A stretch of DNA of 64,000 nt, taken from assembly GCA_963712995.1 (NCBI GenBank), contig CAVQKH010000019.1, positions 1 to 64,000 of the forward strand, written 5' to 3'. The translations under genes were made by a program, and so were the position numbers. The DNA comes from GCA-003244245 sp963712995. Its GTDB lineage: Bacteria; Actinomycetota; Actinomycetes; Mycobacteriales; Pseudonocardiaceae. Numbering within the stretch: position 1 is the stretch's first letter; each line of letters begins with the position of its first letter. This document shows positions 16,764-26,287 of the stretch, in pieces. The notes beneath the pieces are model-generated. The model searched no databases, had not been told where the DNA came from, and saw only the letters and a list, made by a program, of their open reading frames with translations.

Positions 16764-18638
16764 TCAGAGTACGCTCGGGGCGTTGGTTTTGCTGTTCGCC
16801 TCGTCGGATGGCGACGTGCCACCGTTATCGTCAAGGAATCCACCTGACTGGTGGTGCCAGAGTTTGGCGTAGGTGCCCTGTATCTGAAGCAGTTCGTCGT
16901 GGGTGCCCTGCTCGATGACCCGGCCCCGGTCGAGGACGACGAGCTGATCCATGCGCACGACAGTGCTCAGCCGGTGAGCCACCACGAGCGCGGTCCGGCT
17001 GTCCATGAGCTGCCACAGAGCTTGTTGGATGAGGAGCTCGCTTTCCGAGTCCAGCGCGCTGGTCGCCTCGTCGAGCAGCAGGATCGGCGCATCGCGCAGG
17101 ATGGCGCGGGCGAGCGCGACCCGCTGGCGCTGGCCGCCGGACAGCTTGATCCCGCGTTCCCCGACCATGGTGTCGAACCCGTCGGGCAGGGCCTCGGCGA
17201 ACTCGGTGACGTGTGCCGCTTGAGCGGCACGGCGGATCTCGGCGTCGCTGGCGCCCGGCCTAGCGAACGCGATGTTGTCGCGCAGCGTCCGGTGGAACAT
17301 GGCCGGGTCCTGTGGCACGTAGGCGATCAGACTGCGCAGGTCTGCCTGGCGCAGTCGTGAGATGTCCTGACCGCCGACGAGAATGCGACCTTCGTCGACA
17401 TCCATCAAGCGCAACAGTAGCCGGATGAGGGTGCTCTTCCCGCCGCCGGAGCGGCCGACGAGACCGATCTTGGTGCCGCTGGGGACGGTCAGGTCCAGGC
17501 CGGTGAACAGCGGCGGTGCGCCGGCGTGGGCAAAGCTCACCTGCATGAAGCGGACATCTGCTCTCGTCGGTCGCAGCAGCTCCGGTGCGACCGGATCGAG
17601 CACAGTCGGCGGTGCGAAGAGCAGTTCGGTGAATTGGGCGGCTTCTGTCAGGCAGCTCTCCAGCCGCCGATAGATCTGGTTGAACTCGAACATGATCCGT
17701 GTCGCGTTCGAGTAGTAGGCGAAGGTCACCACTATCGCCTCCACGCCGAGCGCTCCGCCGCCGAGACTGACGGCGAGAAGTAGGCCGAGTGCGTTGGTGA
17801 GCACGGACATCGGCGCGACCACGGTGTCGATGCGGAGGTTGGCGTAGTCCCAGGATCGGATGGCGAGCATTCGCTGTTCGGCGACGCGTGTCTTGTGCTC
17901 GGCGGCCTCGCGATCCTCAGCGGCGAAGGCTCGCACCGTCTCCATGTTCATCAGGCTGTCGGCAACGTGGCCAGACACTCGTGCGATGGCGGCCTCCCGC
18001 TGGTCGACAAGTGCTTGGCGGCGACGGACAAGCGGCGCGATGAATAGTCCCGTGACCACGATGAGGCCGAGAAGAACGACGACGAGTAGCGGGTCGTAGC
18101 GCCAGAGGACCACCGACGCGAACACCAGTGGCACGATGTTGGCGACGACGGAGAACGCGAGCGTGTCGACGAAATCCTCGAACTGCGCGGCGAAGCTCAG
18201 CACGCGTTTGGTCAACGAACCGGCGAAGTTGTCGTGGAAGAAAGCCGCATCCTTGGCAAGCAACTCGTTCATGCCGACCACGCCCAGGTTCTCGATTCCG
18301 CGGCCGTCTGTGCGGTTCAAGCAGTGCACGCCGACGCGCCACAGGACCTCCGCCAGCAGCATGAGGGCGGCGAAGCCGAGCACATAGGGCAGCAGTGTCG
18401 CAACGCTGGTGTCCGCACCGCCGACGAGGCGGCCCGCGAGCTCGGCAACGATCAGCGGAGGCAGGTAGAACAGGCAGATGTTTCCCAGCGCTGGCAACAA
18501 CAGCGCGGGTAGAGCGACCCGTCGGTGGCGTGAAAGCTCCCGGCAGTAGTAGCGCAGTGCCAGCAACACCGCCGTCTTGCGCGTGGGCGAACCGCGGCGC
18601 GACGCCTCCGTGTCACCGCGAGATTCGGGCGCAGCCAT
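16764..18638 (-). CDS. ABC transporter, fused permease-ATPase (exporter half-transporter)
   Basis: A 624-residue protein from ATG 18638 (GGAAGGAG upstream; an earlier in-frame ATG has no site). An N-terminal domain with about six membrane helices (residues ~45-330) precedes the nucleotide-binding domain. Walker A is VGRSGGGKSTLI, Q-loop YVPQDP, signature LSGGQRQRVALARA, Walker B ILLLDEATSALD and H-loop VVAHRLST. It is the exporter type that homodimerises. The substrate is unknown. Its promoter region is divergent from the ThDP enzyme operon about 500 bases away. Confidence 0.9.
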   Translation of the reverse strand: MAAPESRGDTEASRRGSPTRKTAVLLALRYYCRELSRHRRVALPALLLPALGNICLFYLPPLIVAELAGRLVGGADTSVATLLPYVLGFAALMLLAEVLWRVGVHCLNRTDGRGIENLGVVGMNELLAKDAAFFHDNFAGSLTKRVLSFAAQFEDFVDTLAFSVVANIVPLVFASVVLWRYDPLLVVVLLGLIVVTGLFIAPLVRRRQALVDQREAAIARVSGHVADSLMNMETVRAFAAEDREAAEHKTRVAEQRMLAIRSWDYANLRIDTVVAPMSVLTNALGLLLAVSLGGGALGVEAIVVTFAYYSNATRIMFEFNQIYRRLESCLTEAAQFTELLFAPPTVLDPVAPELLRPTRADVRFMQVSFAHAGAPPLFTGLDLTVPSGTKIGLVGRSGGGKSTLIRLLLRLMDVDEGRILVGGQDISRLRQADLRSLIAYVPQDPAMFHRTLRDNIAFARPGASDAEIRRAAQAAHVTEFAEALPDGFDTMVGERGIKLSGGQRQRVALARAILRDAPILLLDEATSALDSESELLIQQALWQLMDSRTALVVAHRLSTVVRMDQLVVLDRGRVIEQGTHDELLQIQGTYAKLWHHQSGGFLDDNGGTSPSDEANSKTNAPSVL

Positions 18639-19135
18639 CCGTCTCCTTCCCGAGGATCTCAAAACAGCCCAGCCCGTCGATGCTGCCCCAGGGAACACAG
18701 TCACAGCGATCGAATATCAAGACCCCGCCGATCGTCTTTTCCCTGCACGACGAGTGAGACGAATCGAGATCATTACAGTGCACACCCCGCGTTGTAGGGA
18801 GCGCACGGGATCGCCGACGGTCCGACGAGCAGCCCCGCGACCTGATCCCCGACGTCTGGACCGGCCTCCATGATCGAGCCCACCAGCCAGACGTCCGTGA
18901 TGTGTGCCGGTGCTATCCCATTGGTCGCGTGTGTATCAGGCGGGTCGTGTGGCGTCTCTCACCATCAGAACCCATGCCGGCTTGTCGCCACAGGCCGCGG
19001 TGCTAGCCACAAGGAGCCGCCCATGTGCCCGGTCCGGCCACGCAGGCGCTCGCCGTCGCCAGGTGCCGCGTGCGTAGTCCGGGTTGTGCTTCAACAGCGC
19101 GTCTGACCGCCGCAGTGGACAAGGAGGACGACCCC
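18639..19135. other. Intergenic, divergent promoters
   Basis: Nearly 500 bases between the ABC exporter and the ThDP enzyme. The frame of the latter is open into it, but the AAGGAGG at 19121 fixes the start at 19136. Nothing else recognisable is seen. Confidence 0.4.
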
Positions 19136-20839
19136 ATGCGGGTTTACGAAGCGATCATCAAAGGACTTGAGGGCATCGGGGTGGAGGCGGCGTTCGGCGG
19201 AGCCGGTGAGAATGCGGCGAGCCTCATGCTCGCACTCAAGCACTCCAAGAAAATTCGGCCGATCATGACGCGACATGAGCAGGCGGCCTCGTTCATGGCG
19301 TGTGGCTACGCGATGTACACCAATCGTCTGGGCGTCTGTTTTGCGACTGCCGGACCTGGCGCGTTCAATCTCTTTTCCGGGCTCGCAGTGGCGATGTCCG
19401 ACTCATACCCAGTGCTGGCAATATCGGGATTCGCGGCGCTCGAGTGGCGCGGGAAAGGATCACTCAACGAGACCTCCGGGGTGAACCGGACTCCCGATTC
19501 ACAGGCAATGTTCACCGCGACGACCAAGAAATCATACCTGCTCACCGACATCGCCGACACCTGCGATGTGCTGGAGGAAGCGGTCAACATCGCCTTTGAG
19601 GGCAGACCGGGACCGGTACACATCCACGTGCCGGAGAATCTCACGCACGACACGATCGATAATTACCATGATATCAGGCTCGACGTGAAGCCGGTTCTTC
19701 CGGATCCCGCGCGTGTCGAAGGTATTGTGGCGACGCTCGCTGACGCGATCCAAAAGAATAAATCGATTGTCGCACTGGTTGGTTTTGGAGCCATTCGAAG
19801 CGGCGCTGGTGAAGAAATCAAGCACTTCATTGAACGCTTCCAGATACCGCTGCTCACAACACTGGACGGAAAAGGTATCGTCTCCGAGAACCACCCACTT
19901 TCCATCGGCGTGTTCGCCGACAGTGGCCACGCCAGCGCATGGAAGGCGTTTCGGGAAGCCAAGGTCGTGGTGGCGATCGGAAACTCGCTCAACCAGCACG
20001 CAACGTTCAACTACCGCGACGACCTGTTCGCCGGCAAGCTGCTGATCCACATCAATATCTCTGAGACGGAGATCGACAAAGCCTACAAGGCCGATCACGC
20101 ACTTGTCTCCGACGCGCGGCCCGCGGTCGCAGCGATTACGAACGCACTCGCCCGGCGGATCGGCACAGTGCCAAGGAGAAAGGTGGACGGTCGCGACTAT
20201 GAGGCCCGGAGAATCCTCCACCTGCCCGGCTCCATCCATCCGGGCCAGCTCGCGCAGGTGATCGGTAGGATGTTGCCTGAGAATGGTATCGTCCTGGCCG
20301 ATGCCGGTGCACATCTGGCCTGGCTCGGGTATTATCTGGAACTCGACGAAGGCCAGAATTTCCGCAAGCCCGGCACCTTCGGGCCGATGGCTGGGCACGT
20401 CAACGGAGCGCTGGGATTGAAAATTGCGCATCCGCACCGTACCGTCGTGGTCGGCTGTGGCGACGGCTGCTACTCGCTTTCGGGATTCGAGTTGATGACC
20501 GCAGTCGAGAATGACATCCCGGTGATCTGGGTGATCTTCAACGACAACGAGTTCAAGCTCATCAAACTCTATCAAATCGCGACGTACCACGAAACCGGAC
20601 TCGTCGAGTTCCAGAACCCCGACTTCGCCAGTTATGCACGGGCGTGCCGCGCGGATGGCTACCGAGTCGAGACCCTCGACGAATTCAAAGACGCGTTCGC
20701 CGCAGCGCTGGTCTCCGGTAGGCCGACGGTAATCGATGCGAAGATTACGCGTTGGGCGGTTCCGCACTACAGCCCATCACCTGACGGAGCGATCGCGGAC
20801 ATCGTCGAAAGACTCGAAGAAAGTTTCCGCGATGGCTGA
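19136..20839 (+). CDS. Thiamine-diphosphate-dependent enzyme (acetolactate synthase-like)
   Basis: A 567-residue protein from ATG 19136 (AAGGAGG 9 nt upstream). It has the three-domain ThDP layout. The catalytic Glu lies in MTRHEQAASFMACGYA, and FATAGPGAFNLFSGLAVAMS follows. The cofactor motif is GDGCYSLSGFELMTAVENDI...FNDNEF (GDG-x~25-N). Relatives include acetolactate synthase, oxalyl-CoA decarboxylase and benzaldehyde-lyase types, so C-C bond formation or cleavage on a 2-oxo acid is expected. It leads an operon with a haem fusion enzyme 32 nt downstream. Codon use is AT-richer than its neighbours. Confidence 0.85.
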   Translation: MRVYEAIIKGLEGIGVEAAFGGAGENAASLMLALKHSKKIRPIMTRHEQAASFMACGYAMYTNRLGVCFATAGPGAFNLFSGLAVAMSDSYPVLAISGFAALEWRGKGSLNETSGVNRTPDSQAMFTATTKKSYLLTDIADTCDVLEEAVNIAFEGRPGPVHIHVPENLTHDTIDNYHDIRLDVKPVLPDPARVEGIVATLADAIQKNKSIVALVGFGAIRSGAGEEIKHFIERFQIPLLTTLDGKGIVSENHPLSIGVFADSGHASAWKAFREAKVVVAIGNSLNQHATFNYRDDLFAGKLLIHINISETEIDKAYKADHALVSDARPAVAAITNALARRIGTVPRRKVDGRDYEARRILHLPGSIHPGQLAQVIGRMLPENGIVLADAGAHLAWLGYYLELDEGQNFRKPGTFGPMAGHVNGALGLKIAHPHRTVVVGCGDGCYSLSGFELMTAVENDIPVIWVIFNDNEFKLIKLYQIATYHETGLVEFQNPDFASYARACRADGYRVETLDEFKDAFAAALVSGRPTVIDAKITRWAVPHYSPSPDGAIADIVERLEESFRDG

Positions 20840-20871
20840 TCCCAAGATCTCATGCTTGCGAGGAGGATATA

Positions 20872-23706
20872 ATGACCCCCACCTGGACCGAGAAATTTGT
20901 GGGAGGAGATCCCCAGACGGAGCGAGTCGCGTTCGAGCAGCTGGCGAAAGAGATCATGCTCGTCCAGCTGAAGAACCAGAAACAGGCGAGCAGGCACGGA
21001 GTTCCCCATGGCGTCGATCGCGCCTTCCACGCCAAGTCCACGCTCGCTGTCGAGAATGCCGAGCTCCGTTTTCTGGACATACCCGCCGAGTTACAGGTGG
21101 AATTTTCCCAACCTGGTGCCGTTTATCCCACTATCGTGCGCTTCTCGAATGCTGCCGGCACCGGGCAGCCCGACTACAAGCCCGATCTGCGAGGCGTCGC
21201 ACTCCGAATTAATGTCTCACCGGAACAACAGTACGACTTGCTGATGACCAACTTCCCCGTGTCCCATGCGCGAGACGCGCGCCAGTTCGTGAAATTTGCG
21301 ACCGCAACCGCGGGCGGCCGGGTCTCTCAAGTATTCGGGCTGGCCAGGCTCGCATTCGTGTGCGGTCTGTCCGAAACCGTGCGGATGCTGCGAAACATCA
21401 GCACCGCACGCCGGCACAAGGTGCGCAGCATCGCGACGGAGACCTACTGGAGTCGCGGCGCCATCCGCTGGGGCACCACGCTCGCGGTCCGCTATCTGCT
21501 CCGGCCCGCTCCCGGCACGCTGCCTGGACCTGAACCCTCGGAGCAGGATCCTGAATTCCTCTCGCACGATGCTGCCCGCCGGTTGGCTGACGGGGACATG
21601 TGTTTCGAGCTTTGCATCCAGCGGTTCGTAGACGCCCAGTCGACGCCGATTGAGGACACTGCCACTGCTTGGTCGGAGAGCGTGTCACCGCCGGTGCCGA
21701 TCGCCGTACTCAGGATCAGTAAGCGGGACATCAACAACGTCGAGGGCACGGATACCCGCGTCATCGATGACATGGCTTTCAATCCATGGAATACCACCGA
21801 CAGCTTCCGGCCGCTCGGCAATCTGAACCGGGCCCGCAAGGCCGCCTATGACGCAAGCGCCGCCCACCGTCGTGGCTTCCGCTGGCGGTCCGACCCACCG
21901 CTGCGCAACGTCATTATGGGAACCGCTGCGCGCGCGATGTTCTCGGTCCTGAACCGCTATGTCGAGTGGCACCGGCTTCCGGTGCGGCTGAGCGTGCTCA
22001 ACCTCGACGCCCTCCGTCAGGTCCTGCGTCGGCAGAACCTCTTCGACACCGAGGTGCACGAGGCGCCACCAGCGGCACGTGCCGTTCCCGCACTACCCGA
22101 CGAGACGGTACGCGCGTGCCGGACCTTCGACGGCAGTGGCAACGATCTGTCCGAACCCAAGATGGGTGCAGTGGGCGCCGCTTTCGGACGCAACCTGAAG
22201 CCAGATTACCGTCCAGACTCGTTCAACGAGCCGAACCCGATCGTCGTCAGCCAACAGCTGCTTTACCGTAAAACGTTTCTTCCGGCGCGGTCGCTCAATC
22301 TACTCGCTGCGGCCTGGATCCAATTCCAGGTGCATGACTGGGTGAATCATGCCCGCCATCCACTGGGCGACAACGATGTCCGGGTACCGCTGCCGCCGGG
22401 CATGGCCGGATGGTCGAACACACCCGGTGGGCCGCCGGAACGAGAAATGCGCATCGCCGGCAACGTCTCGTTGGGTAACGATCGCAACGATGGACTGCAG
22501 CGACTTTTTGCCAACTCCGCATCACACTGGTGGGATGGCTCCGAGGTATACGGTGTCGACAGTGTGGGTGCGCGGAAACTGCGTGAAGGAGCGAAGCTGC
22601 GGCTTTCTTCGGAGGGCTACCTTCCGGTAGATACCAAAGGGTTTGAAATCACCGGATTCAACGAGAGTTGGTGGCTTGGCCTCAGCGGCCTGCACACACT
22701 GTTCGCCCGCGAGCACAACTTGATCTGCGATGAACTACGCGCGCATTACCGCGGCTGGAGCGACGATCAAGTCTATCAGACGGCACGATTGATCGTGTCT
22801 GCACTGATCGCCAAGATTCACACGGTGGAGTGGACCCCTGCCATTCTCGCCACCGAGGCGATCGACCTGGGTCTGGGCGCGAACTGGAACGGTCCTCCCG
22901 CCAACGACTGGATGGCGAGGGCCGGGCTCTGGCTGCTCGACGAACACGCCAGCGTAGGTATCCCGAAAACATTGCCCGATCACCACGCCGCGCCTTATTC
23001 GCTGACTGAGGACTTCGCCACTGTCTATCGCTTGCACCCGCTGCTGCCGGACGACTACTGCTTCTATGACTCTCGCTCCGGTCGATCACTGGGCCAGCGC
23101 AGCTTCCTGGAAATCCAGGGCGACAAGGCCGACGACGAGATGCGCGCACTCGGCCTGGACAACCTGCTGTACTCGTTTGGTATCTCGCACCCGGGTGCGA
23201 TCACGCTGCACAATTATCCGCGCTCGCTACAGGCTTTCGAACGCGACGGGGAACTCATCGACCTGTCGGTGGTCGATCTGGTGCGCACCCGGCGGCGTGG
23301 CGTGCCGCGCTACAATGATTTTCGCGCCGGCCTGCACAAACCACGGATCAAGCGCTGGGAAGACCTTTGCGCGGATCAGGAATCAGTAGCGCTGATGCGC
23401 GATCTCTACCGCAACGTCGACGATGTCGACACGATGATCGGGTTGTTCGCCGAAACCCCGCCGGAAGGATTCGGCTTCTCCGACACAGCCTTCCGTATCT
23501 TCATCCTGATGGCATCACGGCGGCTACAGAGCGACCGCTTCTTGACCGTGGATTTCCGTCCAGAAATCTACTCCCCGTTCGGGATGGACTGGATCGCGAA
23601 CAGCAGCATGAAAACCATTATTCTACGCCATTGTCCGGAGCTGGCGGTACTGCTCCCCCGCGACCACAGCGCCTTCGCCCCGTGGCGTCCAGTCACGATG
23701 CGCTAA
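20872..23706 (+). CDS. Catalase-like haem domain fused to COX/alpha-dioxygenase-type haem peroxidase
   Basis: A 944-residue protein, ATG after GAGGAGG. Residues ~20-370 are a catalase-related domain: distal His53 in RAFHAKS, YPTIVRFSNAAG, DLRGVALRI and the proximal RxxxY motif R322-K-A-A-Y326. Residues ~410-944 are an animal-haem-peroxidase domain of the PIOX/COX type: distal His488 in QFQVHDW, KIHTVEWTPAIL, and YRLHPLLPD with Tyr719 and proximal His722, equivalent to the COX Y-x-x-H carrying the tyrosyl radical. Coral and cyanobacterial allene oxide synthases join a catalase-like domain to a lipoxygenase; here a dioxygenase takes that place. Predicted: a bifunctional fatty-acid hydroperoxide maker and converter. 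Confidence 0.82.
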   Translation: MTPTWTEKFVGGDPQTERVAFEQLAKEIMLVQLKNQKQASRHGVPHGVDRAFHAKSTLAVENAELRFLDIPAELQVEFSQPGAVYPTIVRFSNAAGTGQPDYKPDLRGVALRINVSPEQQYDLLMTNFPVSHARDARQFVKFATATAGGRVSQVFGLARLAFVCGLSETVRMLRNISTARRHKVRSIATETYWSRGAIRWGTTLAVRYLLRPAPGTLPGPEPSEQDPEFLSHDAARRLADGDMCFELCIQRFVDAQSTPIEDTATAWSESVSPPVPIAVLRISKRDINNVEGTDTRVIDDMAFNPWNTTDSFRPLGNLNRARKAAYDASAAHRRGFRWRSDPPLRNVIMGTAARAMFSVLNRYVEWHRLPVRLSVLNLDALRQVLRRQNLFDTEVHEAPPAARAVPALPDETVRACRTFDGSGNDLSEPKMGAVGAAFGRNLKPDYRPDSFNEPNPIVVSQQLLYRKTFLPARSLNLLAAAWIQFQVHDWVNHARHPLGDNDVRVPLPPGMAGWSNTPGGPPEREMRIAGNVSLGNDRNDGLQRLFANSASHWWDGSEVYGVDSVGARKLREGAKLRLSSEGYLPVDTKGFEITGFNESWWLGLSGLHTLFAREHNLICDELRAHYRGWSDDQVYQTARLIVSALIAKIHTVEWTPAILATEAIDLGLGANWNGPPANDWMARAGLWLLDEHASVGIPKTLPDHHAAPYSLTEDFATVYRLHPLLPDDYCFYDSRSGRSLGQRSFLEIQGDKADDEMRALGLDNLLYSFGISHPGAITLHNYPRSLQAFERDGELIDLSVVDLVRTRRRGVPRYNDFRAGLHKPRIKRWEDLCADQESVALMRDLYRNVDDVDTMIGLFAETPPEGFGFSDTAFRIFILMASRRLQSDRFLTVDFRPEIYSPFGMDWIANSSMKTIILRHCPELAVLLPRDHSAFAPWRPVTMR

Positions 23707-23733
23707 CCACAGCTGCGCCAGGAGGGCACAACG

Positions 23734-25125
23734 ATGGACCTACAGACAAGACACACGCACGCGGGGCTGGATGCGTTGTTCAGCCGCCCGCTGCTGGAGA
23801 CGATGTGGCGCCGGCGCACGCATCGGGTCAGCCGTGGCAGCTCGGTGACAGCGGGCTCGATGAGCTACGAATCGAGCCAACCCCGCATGCCGCTGTCGGA
23901 GCTGGAGGAAGCGGTCCTGATAGCACTCACCGGGTGCACCGGACTCACCATGCCCGATCGCCCTTTCGCCGATCCACGAAACGGCAAGCCGATCATGGCA
24001 AAGCCCAACCTCAACATGGCAGGTCGGACGGCAGGTAGCCCGGACAATGCTCAGGGTACGCATTTCTTCCTGATAAATGACAGCGGAACATATTTTCTGC
24101 GAAAATTGCCACCGGTGACCAATGGCGCTTCACCGTTCGATCCAGCGGTGCTGATCGCTCGCGCCGATGAGGCGAAGGTGCGCATTCTAGATCACCGCAT
24201 CGATGTGCCAGACGGCAAGCGGGATTTTCCCGCCTATCTGGACTCCAACCGCTTCCTGTCGAACCTTCCAGGAACTACTATCCTGTTTCCAGTCGTCGAT
24301 CTTTCTCGGCAGTACATCAACGGCATGATGTATCTGCTCACACAACCAGAGGGAGCCCGACCGACGGTCGTCGACGATCGCAATTTCTACCGTATCGCGG
24401 GGGTGAAGCGGTGGGTTGAGAACGGATTTCTCAACAAGAATATCAAGTTGCCCCTCGGTGTGATCTGGGCGATGCGCACACAGATCGAGGCTGATCTGAT
24501 CCTGCAGAACCTCATGCTGGTCGCCGACGCGATGGGATTGGGCGCATGGATCCACGCCTCAATCGCACCCTCCGTCCTGCTGGGCGATCCTAAATTCCGC
24601 AAGACGTACGGCGAGATGCTGGGTTTTGACTGGGTTACACCGAAGTGGAAATTGGCCGACGTGCTACGTTGGCAGGTGCCCTTGCCGTTTCCACGCTTCG
24701 CTCAATTAAGGGCGAACGCGGTCGGGCTCCGACACAAAGGTGAACATCTCATCAAGGCGATGTGCCCGCCCAACTACGACAGCATGGCCGAAGCTGTCGA
24801 TGCGGTAATTGCAGACAAGTTCGGCCCGAATGGTATCTATACCGATGAGGCGCTGTTCGAGCGCATCTACAAGGGTGAGTTCGGTGCAAAATATCTCACC
24901 GAGGCCAGCGACTACACGGCAGATGTCATCGCCTGCACACGCGATATCTGTACGTATATCTACGAAACGCATGGACGGTTCCCGGCGCACTCCGAGGCAA
25001 TCCACGTGCCTGGCGTATGGCTCCAAGCACATCATGTTGAAGAGGGATACTACAACCGGTTCTTCCGCCATGGCCTGACCGATGCCCACAGAGCCCACGA
25101 TCAGGACTGGCACACAACCAGGTAG
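23734..25125 (+). CDS. Nitroreductase-fold protein of the haem-enzyme operon
   Basis: A 463-residue protein from ATG 23734 (CAGGAGG upstream), 27 nt after the fusion gene. Near the N-terminus MPLSELEEAVLIALTGCTGL, and near the centre EADLILQNLMLVADAMGLGA, resemble the FMN-binding helices of nitroreductase/SagB-type oxidoreductases. The rest is unlike standard nitroreductases and longer. It may be a flavin reductase or dehydrogenase acting on the product of the upstream enzymes. Local base use is AT-rich (24061-24120 is 26/60 G+C). Its last 25 bases overlap a gene stump on the other strand. Confidence 0.6.
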   Translation: MDLQTRHTHAGLDALFSRPLLETMWRRRTHRVSRGSSVTAGSMSYESSQPRMPLSELEEAVLIALTGCTGLTMPDRPFADPRNGKPIMAKPNLNMAGRTAGSPDNAQGTHFFLINDSGTYFLRKLPPVTNGASPFDPAVLIARADEAKVRILDHRIDVPDGKRDFPAYLDSNRFLSNLPGTTILFPVVDLSRQYINGMMYLLTQPEGARPTVVDDRNFYRIAGVKRWVENGFLNKNIKLPLGVIWAMRTQIEADLILQNLMLVADAMGLGAWIHASIAPSVLLGDPKFRKTYGEMLGFDWVTPKWKLADVLRWQVPLPFPRFAQLRANAVGLRHKGEHLIKAMCPPNYDSMAEAVDAVIADKFGPNGIYTDEALFERIYKGEFGAKYLTEASDYTADVIACTRDICTYIYETHGRFPAHSEAIHVPGVWLQAHHVEEGYYNRFFRHGLTDAHRAHDQDWHTTR

Positions 25126-25271
25126 GGAAGAAGAGACCACTCTCCATCCGCGATGGTGCTCAGCGCCTGGTGCGGCGGCTCCAGGACCAGCACGTCCAGG
25201 CCCGCACGAGCCAGGTAACAAGCAGTGATCAAACCGTTGTGCCCACCACCGACCACAATATGATCAACCAT
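25101..25271 (-). pseudogene. Phytoene-dehydrogenase-like FAD oxidoreductase, N-terminal stump
   Basis: MVDHIVVGGGHNGLITACYL and ARAGLDVLVLE form the FAD-binding start of CrtI/COG1233 oxidoreductases, normally ~500 residues. After about 31 residues the sequence becomes unrelated and stops, where it meets the 3' end of the rightward haem-enzyme operon. Its ATG overlaps the ppk2 stop, so it was coupled to ppk2. The insertion of the operon probably cut it. Confidence 0.7.
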
Positions 25272-26127
25272 CCGCCCCCCTGCCGTCACGGAGCGTGGCA
25301 GTGTGGTCGGGAACGTAGGTCTGCTCCTCCCGCGGTGGTCGTTGGTAGCCGTGCGATGGTGGGCGTGGCGGTAGCTGCATCGACGGCCACTGCACGTCGT
25401 GGTAGGAAATGCTGGACACCAGGTGGGCGATCATGTTGATGCGTGCCCGTCGCTTGTCCTCGCTCTCCACGACATACCAGGGAGCCTCAGCGATATCGGT
25501 GTGCACGAACATCTCGTCTTTCGCCCTGGAGTAATCCTCCCACCGGGTTATCGACTCCATATCCATCGGGGAGAGTTTCCAGCGACGCATCGGATCCCGC
25601 AACCTGGCCTGAAAACGGCGTTCCTGCTCGGTGTCGCTGACCGAGAACCAGTACTTGCGTAAGATGATCCCATCTTCCACCAGAAGCCTCTCGAAGATCG
25701 GGCACTGATGCAGGAACCGCCGGTACTCATCAGCGGTGCAGAAACCCATCACCCTTTCCACTCCGGCGCGGTTGTACCAGCTTCGGTCGAACAGCACGAT
25801 CTCCCCCGCTGCCGGCAGATGCTCCACGTAACGCTGAAAATACCACTGGGTGCGCTGCCGCTCGGTAGGAACGGGCAATGCGACAATGCGCGTGAGACGC
25901 GGGTTGAGATATTCGGTGACCCGTTTGATGGTACTTCCCTTACCGGCGGCATCTCGACCCTCGAAGATGACGACGATGCGGGCACCTTCCGCGCGCACCC
26001 ACTCCTGCAACGTGACCAGCTCAGCCTGCAGGCGGAACAGCTCACGCTCGTAGAGCGAGCGTGGTAACCGCCGGTTGCCGGGCTCAGGTGCCGCTTTCGA
26101 CTTACCAGCCTTGGCACCCAAGGTCAT
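25264..26127 (-). CDS. ppk2: Polyphosphate kinase 2 family protein
   Basis: A 287-residue protein from ATG 26127 with AAGGAGGAG just upstream. The Walker A is FEGRDAAGKGSTIKR, the lid and Walker B region contains VLFDRSWYNRAGVERVMGF, and RYWFSV-like (KYWFSVSDTEQERRFQARL) and PWYVVESEDKRRARIN follow. This is the PPK2 core that transfers phosphate between polyphosphate and nucleotides, usually making GTP, ATP or ADP. It is divergent from the glutamate dehydrogenase gene and formerly co-transcribed with an FAD oxidoreductase. Confidence 0.92.
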   Translation of the reverse strand: MTLGAKAGKSKAAPEPGNRRLPRSLYERELFRLQAELVTLQEWVRAEGARIVVIFEGRDAAGKGSTIKRVTEYLNPRLTRIVALPVPTERQRTQWYFQRYVEHLPAAGEIVLFDRSWYNRAGVERVMGFCTADEYRRFLHQCPIFERLLVEDGIILRKYWFSVSDTEQERRFQARLRDPMRRWKLSPMDMESITRWEDYSRAKDEMFVHTDIAEAPWYVVESEDKRRARINMIAHLVSSISYHDVQWPSMQLPPRPPSHGYQRPPREEQTYVPDHTATLRDGRGADG

Positions 26128-26287
26128 CTCCTCCTTACCGGACGGCAGCCGTGGGCCCATTCTGGCCCGTGCTGCCTCGCTCGCCGAGCGGGCGGCATCG
26201 ACCAGGCGGCGCTGGCCGCACCGAGCGTGCAAGCGATACCTTGGCGGTCGCGTCAGACGTGGGTCGCCGAGCGTGGAGCCAGCAACG

